From UBA5862 sp002408105 (GTDB lineage: Bacteria > Pseudomonadota > Gammaproteobacteria > Pseudomonadales > UBA5862), in contig JAXHVB010000111.1 of assembly GCA_034189125.1 (NCBI GenBank), forward strand, positions 1 through 64,000: a stretch of 64,000 nt of DNA, read 5' to 3'. The notes beneath the pieces were generated by a model. That model was not told the origin of the DNA and searched no databases. It saw only the letters and a list, made by a program, of their open reading frames with translations. Positions 27,620-34,372 of the stretch are shown here, piece after piece; the first letter of the stretch is position 1, and each line of letters begins with the position of its first letter. A program made the translations under genes and the position numbers.

Positions 27620-28034
27620 CAACGTATTCAACAGCATCAGCGAAGGCGACGAATACAGTTTCGTGGTCGAGAACTTCAACCGCACCCAATTCGTCAAATA
27701 CGCCGGCGCCGGAGGTGATTTCAACCCGATCCACCACGACCAAACCTTTGCTGAAGCGGCAGGCTTGCCCACCGTGTTCGGGATGGGAATGCTCACCTCG
27801 GGCATGCTGGGCCGGGTGCTGACCGATTGGTTCGGCGCCACCTCCGTCAAGAAGTACGGGTTCCGATTCAAGCAGCGTCTCTGGCCCGGCGACGTGGTGA
27901 CGTTCAAAGGCGTGGTTGCCAAGGTGTACGACGAGTCCGGCACCAAGCACGTGGACGTCAACCTGTCAGCCGTCAACCAAAACGGCGACGTGCTGGTTGA
28001 AGGAACTGGCACCTGCCGTCCCTGGAGCGCCTAG
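27612..28034 (+). CDS. MaoC-like (R)-specific enoyl-CoA hydratase, catalytic subunit
   Basis: A 140-residue MaoC hot-dog protein carrying the hydratase-2 motif AGAGGDFNPIHHD near residues 31-43, with the catalytic Asp and His. The fold continues with AGLPTVFGMGMLTSGMLGR and the usual C-terminal VEGTGTC strand. Its start lies within the end of the preceding partner gene, so the two should be co-translated. Such pairs hydrate trans-2-enoyl-CoA or the equivalent steroid or side-chain CoA esters. A strong terminator follows, so the pair forms a compact unit. The physiological substrate is not evident. Confidence 0.87.
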   Translation: MTDNVFNSISEGDEYSFVVENFNRTQFVKYAGAGGDFNPIHHDQTFAEAAGLPTVFGMGMLTSGMLGRVLTDWFGATSVKKYGFRFKQRLWPGDVVTFKGVVAKVYDESGTKHVDVNLSAVNQNGDVLVEGTGTCRPWSA

Positions 28035-28085
28035 TCTGGAGCCTCTGCTCCACGGCAAAACCCGGCCCCTGCGCGGGGCCGCACC

Positions 28086-28120
28086 CAAGTGGCGGGGCTC
28101 CGAACCCGCCACTTGTTTTT
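28086..28120 (+). terminator. Rho-independent terminator after the MaoC pair
   Basis: A perfect 11-bp stem CAAGTGGCGGG (28086-28096) / CCCGCCACTTG (28105-28115) with an 8-base loop is followed by TTTTT (28116-28120). Confidence 0.92.
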
Positions 28121-28133
28121 ACGCTATCCCAAA

Positions 28134-29000
28134 CTACCCATCCGCGTTCTGCTGTGAATCGGCAAGACTGCGATAAAACGCCTTGACTGTGTCTTCCCCG
28201 TGGATGCGCTCAAGGCGCCGCAGGGCGAAGTGGCCAGCAGCAACACGCTGGAAATGTTGAATAAACAACAGGTTGACGGTGGCTCCGCCGAAGGCACCGA
28301 TCACCGGGATTGCCTGCGCCGCGACTTTTTGTGACAGGGTCACCCCAAACCGGCTGGCAAGCGCCGCCATCAATGCAACCAATGCTGGCGCCCCAGCATC
28401 ACGCACCAACCCGTTGTGAGCGACATAGGCTGAGGCGCGGGTCAGACTCAGCGCCATCGACAAACGCAGCCCGTAGTAGCCCGTTTCCGCAGCATCATCG
28501 CCCCTCGGGTACCCGCCGAGTGCAAAGACCTGCAAACAGGCCATCCGACTCTCAACCTGGCTGAAGTCCTCGCCCTCTTGGACCGCAATGGCACCAATCG
28601 AGCGCATGGCCAAAGTGGTGAAAAAAGGCAACTCGACCAGCGCTCCAGCAAGCCCCGTGGCACCACCCACCGCACCGCTGCCGATACCCAGCCAGCGGTG
28701 GCTGTACCGGTCCCACCGGGGAATCCGAACGCGATCGCGGCGCGGGTCCAGGGTCACAACGGCGGCATGCAATGCCGTGCGAAGCGCGAGGGCCACGGCT
28801 CGATCGACTTCGGTCTGCACACCCGCGGGCAATGCCTCCACCGCCTGCTCAATGGGCCAACCCAACAGGTTGGAAAGGCGCATGGCCAATGCCGGCTGCT
28901 CAAGTCGAGCGTGCGCCAGCAGGATTTCTCCACGGGCCTCCTTCGGCAATGCGTTCATTCCTGGGGTCACGCGCATCAGAGATTGGGGCGTTTCGTTCAT
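28134..29000 (-). CDS. EcsC family protein
   Basis: A 288-residue protein that fits the EcsC family: an alpha-helical N-terminus, then glycine/alanine-rich hydrophobic segments (IGSGAVGGATGLAGALVELPFFTTLAMRSI region, ~residues 105-135), an ALGGYPRGDDAAETGYY block, and a second hydrophobic region IPVIGAFGGATVNLLF near 238-253. Biochemical function of the family is not established; Bacillus EcsC is linked to an ABC transporter locus. Here the gene stands alone, divergent from cytochrome b561. The ribosome site is weak, so the start at 29000 is moderately certain. Confidence 0.8.
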   Translation of the reverse strand: MNETPQSLMRVTPGMNALPKEARGEILLAHARLEQPALAMRLSNLLGWPIEQAVEALPAGVQTEVDRAVALALRTALHAAVVTLDPRRDRVRIPRWDRYSHRWLGIGSGAVGGATGLAGALVELPFFTTLAMRSIGAIAVQEGEDFSQVESRMACLQVFALGGYPRGDDAAETGYYGLRLSMALSLTRASAYVAHNGLVRDAGAPALVALMAALASRFGVTLSQKVAAQAIPVIGAFGGATVNLLFIQHFQRVAAGHFALRRLERIHGEDTVKAFYRSLADSQQNADG

Positions 29001-29176
29001 GGCCGCAGGGATCCAAAAGGCGAAAATACATGTTGACTCAACGCCAATTGGACGAGCCCACCGGCGGAAAGTTTCCTCAAACGCACCAGATGCCGTGGCT
29101 GGTTTGGCACCGTTTTCTGGAACCGGCCAATGCGATAGGCTTCACCGATCATGCGCCCTTTCACGAGCTGACTCAG

Positions 29177-29866
29177 ATGCCCGATCACCCCCCCCCGCCA
29201 CCCATTCCAGTCTGGGACCTGCCCCTGCGCCTGTTTCACTGGATCCTGGTCGGTGTAATCCCAATTTCATGGCTCACCGCTGAGGCCGGCATTGAGTGGA
29301 TGCAGGTACACACTTGGGTCGGCTTGTTGGCGCTGGCGTTGCTGGTTTTTCGTCTGCTGTGGGGTTTTTGGGGCACCCCAACGGCGCGCTTCGTTCAGTT
29401 TGTGCGCGGGCCAAAGGCAGCTGCAGGGTATGCGCGGGGTCTGCTCCATGGCCGCGAAGCGCATCGAATCGGGCACAACCCGCTCGGGGCCTACATGGTG
29501 TTGCTGTTGTTGGTGCTGGTGGCCATCCAAGCCGCTACTGGCCTGTTTTCCAGCGACGATATTTTTATCGAGGGACCGCTCGCTGGCTACCTGGGTTCGG
29601 ACGCCCGAGACTTCGTCACGTCCTGGCACCATTTCAATTTCAATCTATTGATCGCTGCGATTGGGGTGCACATCGCCGCGGCACTCTGGTATTGGATTGT
29701 CCGGAAGAACAACCTGATTGGGCCCATGGTGACGGGCCACTCGCGTGACCCTCAGCTTGAGGCCCCAGTCCAACATCAGCCACGTATGCAGCCTCGCATG
29801 TGGAGCCGCGCATTGCTGTGCGCGCTGGTTTCCGCGCTGTTGGCAGCAGGCATCAACCAGCTGTAG
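29177..29866 (+). CDS. Cytochrome b561-family membrane protein
   Basis: A 229-residue protein with the features of a bacterial cytochrome b561. Conserved histidines occur in the first helix (RLFHWILVG), the second (VHTWVGLLAL) and near HHFNFNLLIAAIGVHIAAALWYW, and four to five membrane spans are visible. It would bind two b-type haems and pass electrons in the inner membrane, often to or from a c-type cytochrome. The partner could be the convergent cytochrome c' 25 bp away. The ATG at 29177 has a weak ribosome site. A run of nine C (29188-29196) encodes the proline stretch directly after the start. Confidence 0.85.
   Translation: MPDHPPPPPIPVWDLPLRLFHWILVGVIPISWLTAEAGIEWMQVHTWVGLLALALLVFRLLWGFWGTPTARFVQFVRGPKAAAGYARGLLHGREAHRIGHNPLGAYMVLLLLVLVAIQAATGLFSSDDIFIEGPLAGYLGSDARDFVTSWHHFNFNLLIAAIGVHIAAALWYWIVRKNNLIGPMVTGHSRDPQLEAPVQHQPRMQPRMWSRALLCALVSALLAAGINQL
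29188..29196 (+). repeat. C9 homopolymer at the start of the cytochrome b561 gene
   Basis: Nine consecutive C residues cover codons 4-7 of the gene. Loss or gain of one base would shift the frame just after the start codon. Confidence 0.7.
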
Positions 29867-29891
29867 CTACAAACGGCCTATCAAAGCCGGA

Positions 29892-30344
29892 CTAGTCTTC
29901 GCGGTATTTGTCGTGACAGGCCTTGCAGGTGTCAGCCACACCGATGAACGTTTTGCGCACCTGGCCCCAATCACCGCTGGTGCTGGTCTGGGCCAGGCGG
30001 CTTGCCGCCACGGTGAAGTTTTCCATTTTCTTCTCAAAATCAGACCACTCGCGCCAGATCGCTGGCTTGGCTTCATCATCCGGGCGGTCCGAGCCCTCTG
30101 GAAAGCCTTCTAGGGCCATCTGCGACATGGCCGCAACGCGGTCGGCCCTGCGGCTGAATTCTTCCGCGTCGTAGGGCACTTCGCCTTTGACCATCGCCGC
30201 CATCGGACCGAAATTCCAGCCAATCACGTTGAACACGGAATGGCGGTATTCCGCCGCTTCGTCGTCCGCCTGCCCCACCAGCGGCGTCGCGGCGAGCGTA
30301 CAGGCGAGCGAAGCCAGTTGAATGCCTCGGGACCATCGTTTCAT
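29892..30344 (-). CDS. Cytochrome c' (c-556 type)
   Basis: A 150-residue periplasmic c-type cytochrome. The signal peptide (residues 1-26, cleaved after GQA) is followed by a four-helix-bundle sequence, with the haem motif C-K-A-C-H at 140-144 near the C-terminus, as in cytochrome c'. An aromatic-Met-rich N-terminal helix (NVIGWNFGPMAAM) is also typical. Members bind NO or take part in electron transfer. The ATG at 30344 has a good AAGGAG site. It lies downstream of frmA on the same strand and convergent with cytochrome b561. Confidence 0.9.
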   Translation of the reverse strand: MKRWSRGIQLASLACTLAATPLVGQADDEAAEYRHSVFNVIGWNFGPMAAMVKGEVPYDAEEFSRRADRVAAMSQMALEGFPEGSDRPDDEAKPAIWREWSDFEKKMENFTVAASRLAQTSTSGDWGQVRKTFIGVADTCKACHDKYRED

Positions 30345-30372
30345 GTGGATCTCCTTATGCAGCGCCAGCGCG

Positions 30373-30388
30373 AAAAAAAGGGGGGGGG
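30373..30388 (-). repeat. C9-T7 homopolymer tract upstream of cytochrome c'
   Basis: On the gene strand nine C are followed directly by seven T, about 28-45 bp before the cytochrome c' ATG and after the frmA stop. The tract could be a slippage-prone spacer, the T-rich end of a weak frmA terminator, or a sequencing artefact. Confidence 0.6.
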
Positions 30389-30442
30389 TTAGGCCGGTTA
30401 CAGCCCGCGCCCCTGTGTGTCGGGTCTCAGCGTACCAGCAAC

Positions 30443-31555
30443 TCAAAAATGAATCACGGTGCGAATGCTTTCGCCGCGCGCCATCAGGGCGAAGGCTTCG
30501 TTGATGCGTTCGAGCGGCAAATCATGGGTGACGAATGGGTCGACCTGCAGGCGGCCTTGTAGGTACTGGTCCACGAAACCAGGCAGCTCGCTGCGGCCCT
30601 TGACTCCCCCGAAGGCACTGCCCTGCCAGCGGCGCCCGGTCACCAACTGGAACGGCCGGGTCGATATTTCTTCACCGGCCCCTGCGACCCCAATGATTGT
30701 TGAGACACCCCACCCCTTGTGGCAACACTCCAGTGCAATCCGCATCAAGTGCACATTGCCCACGCACTCGAAGGAATAGTCGACTCCCCCGTTGGTCATG
30801 TCCACGATGGCTTCCTGCAGGGGCGCCGAGACGGCGCTCGGATCCAGGCAATCGGTTGCACCCAGTTGCCGGGCAAACTCGAACTTGCCGGGATTGCGGT
30901 CGACGGCAATGATGCGCACTGCGCCTGCCATCACCGCGCCCTGCACCACGCTCAGACCCACTGCACCGAGCCCGAAGACAGCCACAGTCGATCCCGGCTC
31001 GACCTTGGCGGTGTTGAGCACGGCACCCACGCCTGTTGTGATGCCGCAACCCAGCAAGCAGACCTTGTCGAGCGGCGCAGACGGGTCAATTTTGGCCAGC
31101 GCGATGGCGGGCACCACGCTGTATTCTGAAAAGGTTGAAACACCCATGTAGTGGTGGATGGCCGTACCCGAAAGGCTGCGAAAACGACTGCTTCCATCCG
31201 GCATCAGTCCCCTTCCCTGGGTCACGCGGATCGCTCCGCAGAGGTTGGTCTTGCCCGAGACACAGAAGGTACAAGCACCACATTCAGGGGTGTACAGTGG
31301 GATCACATGGTCCCCGACGGAAATTCCCTCGACACCTGCCCCCAGCTCCACGACTTCGGCGCCGCCTTCATGTCCCAATATCACTGGAAACAGGCCCTCT
31401 GGGTCGGCTCCGCTGAGGGTGTAGGCATCGGTGTGGCACACACCGCTCGCATGATTGCGAATCAACACTTCACCGGATTTCGGCGAAGTGACCTCGACTT
31501 CAGTCACTTCCAGGGGCGCTTTTGCCTGCCAGGCCACTGCTGCTCGGCTTCTCAT
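30443..31555 (-). CDS. frmA: S-(hydroxymethyl)glutathione dehydrogenase / class III alcohol dehydrogenase
   Basis: This zinc enzyme (370 aa) oxidises the glutathione adduct of formaldehyde. It shows the class III start RAAVAWQAKAPLEVTEVEV, the catalytic-zinc residues Cys40 and His62 (GVCHTDAYTLSG, GHEGGAEV), the structural-zinc cysteines 92, 95, 98 and 106 (CGACTFCVSGKTNLC), and the NAD fold VFGLGAVGLSVVQGA. Near full identity with the FrmA/AdhC pattern and length makes the call firm. It is divergent from the thiolase-like gene with 127 bp between them, and cytochrome c' follows. No frmR or S-formylglutathione hydrolase gene is adjacent. Confidence 0.95.
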   Translation of the reverse strand: MRSRAAVAWQAKAPLEVTEVEVTSPKSGEVLIRNHASGVCHTDAYTLSGADPEGLFPVILGHEGGAEVVELGAGVEGISVGDHVIPLYTPECGACTFCVSGKTNLCGAIRVTQGRGLMPDGSSRFRSLSGTAIHHYMGVSTFSEYSVVPAIALAKIDPSAPLDKVCLLGCGITTGVGAVLNTAKVEPGSTVAVFGLGAVGLSVVQGAVMAGAVRIIAVDRNPGKFEFARQLGATDCLDPSAVSAPLQEAIVDMTNGGVDYSFECVGNVHLMRIALECCHKGWGVSTIIGVAGAGEEISTRPFQLVTGRRWQGSAFGGVKGRSELPGFVDQYLQGRLQVDPFVTHDLPLERINEAFALMARGESIRTVIHF

Positions 31556-31615
31556 TGCCTTGTTCTCATTGCTGCGCTCGCTAGCCTTGTTTCTAAGGGT
31601 CCAATACCCGACGGC

Positions 31616-31631
31616 GGATGACTTTTCATCC
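31616..31631. promoter_or_regulatory. Inverted repeat between frmA and the thiolase-like gene
   Basis: GGATGA (31616-31621) and TCATCC (31626-31631) with a 4-base spacer form a short palindrome in the 127-bp divergent promoter region. It could be an operator for both genes; no regulator is adjacent to support this. Confidence 0.3.
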
Positions 31632-31682
31632 TTGAGCCCTTAGGCTGGAGCACAACAATAACAACTTACATCTTGAGGTGTC

Positions 31683-32942
31683 ATGATGCGATCCAGCGAA
31701 ATCGATGCCGCCAGCGCACCCCACCTACGCGGGAAATACGCCATTGTTGGCGTCGGAGAAACCGAGTACACCCGGGGGTCGGGCCGCACGACCCGGGCCC
31801 TCGGCACCGAAGCGGTGCGCAATGCCATCCTGGACGCCGGGCTTACGCCTGCCGATGTCGATGGGATGCTGTCTTACGGATTCAACGATTCCACCCCTTC
31901 GACCACCATCGCAGGTGACCTCGGTGCCCGACTGAACTTTTACATGGATGTGGTCGGCGGCGGTTCCAGCACCGAGGCACTGATCGGCATCGCGATCGGG
32001 GTGATCGAAGCGGGCATGTGCAACACCGTGGTGGTGTTTCGGGCGATGAACGGGTACAGCCAGGTGCGGATCGGCGGCACCAACCGGCAGGGAACCGTTG
32101 CACCCTTGAACGGCGACGACCTGTTTGCAAGGGGCTACGGCTGGATGAGCGCCGGGCAGATGTTCGCCCCGTCCTTCATGCGCCACATGTACGAGTACGG
32201 CACAACGCCCGAGCAGGCGGCGATGGTCAAGGTGATTCACGCCGAGAATGCCTCAAACAACCCGAAGGCGTACTACAAAAAACGCGTCACGGTCGAGGAC
32301 GTGTTGAACAGTCGGATGATCGTCAAACCGCTGCACTTACTGGACTGCTGCGTCGAGACGGACAACGGCACGGCCATCGTCATTACCCGCATCGACCGGG
32401 CGCGGGACCTGCGTCATCCCCCGGCCAAAATCCTCAGTGTGGTTGGGCGCTGCTGCAAACCGCGCGGCGACAACCACTTTCAGCACGGGCCCATCAGCCG
32501 GGTGGCCGGGCACTACGCCAAGGACATCCTTTGGCCCAACGCCGGTGTTGGGCCGGAGGACATCGATGTCACCGGGTCCTACGACGCCTTCACTTTCACC
32601 ACCTTGATGCAACTGGAGGACTACGGCTTCTGTGCAAAGGGCGAAGGCGGAAACTACGTATCTGATGGCACCATGCGCTTGGGGGGCAAGCGCCCCAACA
32701 ACACCAGCGGCGGGCACCTCTGTGAGGGCTATACCCACGGCATCGCAATGGTGATTGAAAACGTTCGCCAGCTGCGCGCGGACATCGATGACAGCTGCCC
32801 CATGGGTCCGAACGGCAAGCGGCAGCACACCCACGACTACCGTGAGGGCGGCTGCCGTCAAGTGAAGGATGTGGAACTCACCGCCAACCTCGGTTGGGCC
32901 ACCCCCGGTCAGGGATCCGCACTGGTCATGTCGAAGGACTGA
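31683..32942 (+). CDS. Thiolase-fold protein lacking the nucleophilic cysteine, probable Ltp2-type acyl-CoA retro-aldolase
   Basis: A 419-residue member of the SCP-x/thiolase family. The position of the nucleophilic Cys (NNCSTG in true thiolases) reads GGGSST at residues 92-97, so classical thiolysis is not expected. The C-terminal motif is NTSGGHLCEGYTHG (340-353), unlike the thiolase GHPLGATG, and close to what is described for Ltp2-type aldolases that pair with a DUF35 protein. The next gene, 14 bp downstream, is a DUF35 zinc-ribbon protein, which strengthens the inference of a beta-hydroxyacyl-CoA retro-aldolase complex. Older annotation would call it acetyl-CoA acetyltransferase or lipid-transfer protein. 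The start ATG-ATG at 31683 follows a weak GAGG site. Confidence 0.82.
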   Translation: MMRSSEIDAASAPHLRGKYAIVGVGETEYTRGSGRTTRALGTEAVRNAILDAGLTPADVDGMLSYGFNDSTPSTTIAGDLGARLNFYMDVVGGGSSTEALIGIAIGVIEAGMCNTVVVFRAMNGYSQVRIGGTNRQGTVAPLNGDDLFARGYGWMSAGQMFAPSFMRHMYEYGTTPEQAAMVKVIHAENASNNPKAYYKKRVTVEDVLNSRMIVKPLHLLDCCVETDNGTAIVITRIDRARDLRHPPAKILSVVGRCCKPRGDNHFQHGPISRVAGHYAKDILWPNAGVGPEDIDVTGSYDAFTFTTLMQLEDYGFCAKGEGGNYVSDGTMRLGGKRPNNTSGGHLCEGYTHGIAMVIENVRQLRADIDDSCPMGPNGKRQHTHDYREGGCRQVKDVELTANLGWATPGQGSALVMSKD

Positions 32943-32956
32943 AAGGAGACGAAACA

Positions 32957-33478
32957 ATGAGCGTCGAAGCCGAATACTTGGACATGCCCGTGATGATCGC
33001 GGACCTTGAGCGCGAATCCCTCGCATTTTACGGGCATTGTGCCAACCACGACTTTCGTCTGCAGCACTGCGCGCCCTGCGACCTGCTGCGGTATCCACCC
33101 ACAACGGCCTGCCCCTGGTGCGGCAACCCAGAAGCAAACTGGCGCAGCGTTGAGCCCAAAGGCACCCTCTACTCGTATGGGGAGGTTCACCACGCCATTC
33201 AGCCAAGCTTCCGGGCCCACACACCGTACTTGCTGCTACTCGTGGAGCTGGACACGCAGCAAGGCGAACCCACCGAGCATGAAGCACTGCGTATCATGGG
33301 AAATTTGGCCGACGCGGACGGCAATCTGGCCACTCCCGACGTGGTCCGCTCAGTCGGCATTGGCTCGCGGTTGAAAATGGTCTTTCGCGACCTAGCCCCT
33401 GGGCTCGCCATGCCCCTTTGGACCCTGGATGAAGCGGCAGACCAACCGGCACACCCCTGGCGCTATCCCCAGGAATAG
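32957..33478 (+). CDS. DUF35 zinc-ribbon/OB-fold protein, partner of the thiolase-like protein
   Basis: A 173-residue protein with an N-terminal rubredoxin-like zinc ribbon (HCAPC, then CPWCG about 20 residues later) and an OB-fold with the YSYGEVHHAIQPSF strand, the DUF35/ChsH2 C-terminal architecture. Such proteins bind acyl-CoA and form complexes with thiolase-fold proteins. An AAGGAG site precedes the ATG at 32957, 14 bp after the upstream gene, so the two are co-expressed. A leading helix of ~25 residues (LERESLAFYGHCANHDF) precedes the ribbon. Confidence 0.9.
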   Translation: MSVEAEYLDMPVMIADLERESLAFYGHCANHDFRLQHCAPCDLLRYPPTTACPWCGNPEANWRSVEPKGTLYSYGEVHHAIQPSFRAHTPYLLLLVELDTQQGEPTEHEALRIMGNLADADGNLATPDVVRSVGIGSRLKMVFRDLAPGLAMPLWTLDEAADQPAHPWRYPQE

Positions 33479-33496
33479 CCCCGCAGCTTCGGGGCT
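33477..33496 (+). other. Hairpin at the end of the DUF35 gene
   Basis: AGCCCCG (33477-33483) and CGGGGCT (33490-33496) form a 7-bp stem overlapping the stop codon. No T tract follows. It may end the thiolase/DUF35 transcript weakly or stabilise its 3' end before the convergent nrdJb. Confidence 0.4.
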
Positions 33497-33609
33497 CCAG
33501 CCACCGCCAAGCGGGGCGACTGACCCCGCCCTGCCCAGGTCGAGCGCCCACGACCTGCGGAACGGACCTGCCTGGGGTGGCGGTGCGAGGCACCCCGACC
33601 CATGGCATT

Positions 33610-34326
33610 CTAGCCGCACTTGGAATCGCCGCAGCTCAGGCAGGTCATGCACCCGTCCATCATGACGACCGCCTTGAAGTGGCACTTTCCGCACAGCTGG
33701 GCGTACTCGGGGAATGGGCTGTCGTCTGTACTCTCCTGGCTTGGCGCAGGCATCAACTGAAAGTCCTGACGCTTTTCCTCGATCAGCTGCCGCTGGTGGG
33801 CATCGAGTTCGGGGGCCTGCAGCATGCCGATCGCAATCAGGTGTTGCTCGATGACATCGCCGATTTCCGCCACCAGAGAAGGGACATATTTACCGCCCTT
33901 CTTCCAGTACCCGCCCCGAGGATCAAACACCGAATGCAGCTCTTCGACCAGAAAGGTCACATCACCGCCTTTGCGAAACACCGCTGAGATAATCCTTGTC
34001 AGTGCGACAATCCATTGAAAGTGTTCCATGTTCTTCGAATTGATGAAGACCTCAAAGGGCCGACGCAACTCGTGTTCGGTGCCTGGGTTCAATATGATGT
34101 CATTGATGGTGATGTACAGGGCATGCTCTGACACATGTTCCGGCGTTCGCACCTTATAGGTCGATCCCTGCAGAACGCTGGGGCGCTTGACGCTCTCGTG
34201 CATCTGCACAACTTTGGATTTGGAGGCAGCGGGCTTCTGGACCTCGGTGTCGACCGCAGTGGACTGTGCTGCTTCCGCTTTCACAACCTCGTAGCCAACG
34301 ATTTTTTCTGTGATTTTGGTGCTCAC
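33610..34326 (-). CDS. nrdJb: Class II ribonucleotide reductase, small C-terminal subunit
   Basis: NrdJb (238 aa) supplies the C-terminal part of the B12-dependent reductase. It carries the TSCPD-type domain (ITINDIILNPGTEHELRRPFEVFINSKN region) and ends in a cysteine-rich tail (CGKCHFKAV, then MTCLSCGDSKCG) that should hold the redox-active pair that re-reduces the active site. The start is GTG at 34326 with AGGGAG upstream; the open frame extends further but without coding character. It lies 46 bp after nrdJa. Pseudomonas aeruginosa has the same split into NrdJa and NrdJb. Confidence 0.93.
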   Translation of the reverse strand: MSTKITEKIVGYEVVKAEAAQSTAVDTEVQKPAASKSKVVQMHESVKRPSVLQGSTYKVRTPEHVSEHALYITINDIILNPGTEHELRRPFEVFINSKNMEHFQWIVALTRIISAVFRKGGDVTFLVEELHSVFDPRGGYWKKGGKYVPSLVAEIGDVIEQHLIAIGMLQAPELDAHQRQLIEEKRQDFQLMPAPSQESTDDSPFPEYAQLCGKCHFKAVVMMDGCMTCLSCGDSKCG

Positions 34327-34372
34327 GGTGAAGCTCCCTGTTGTATGGGTGGATGCGTCGGGCGCCCTGCGT

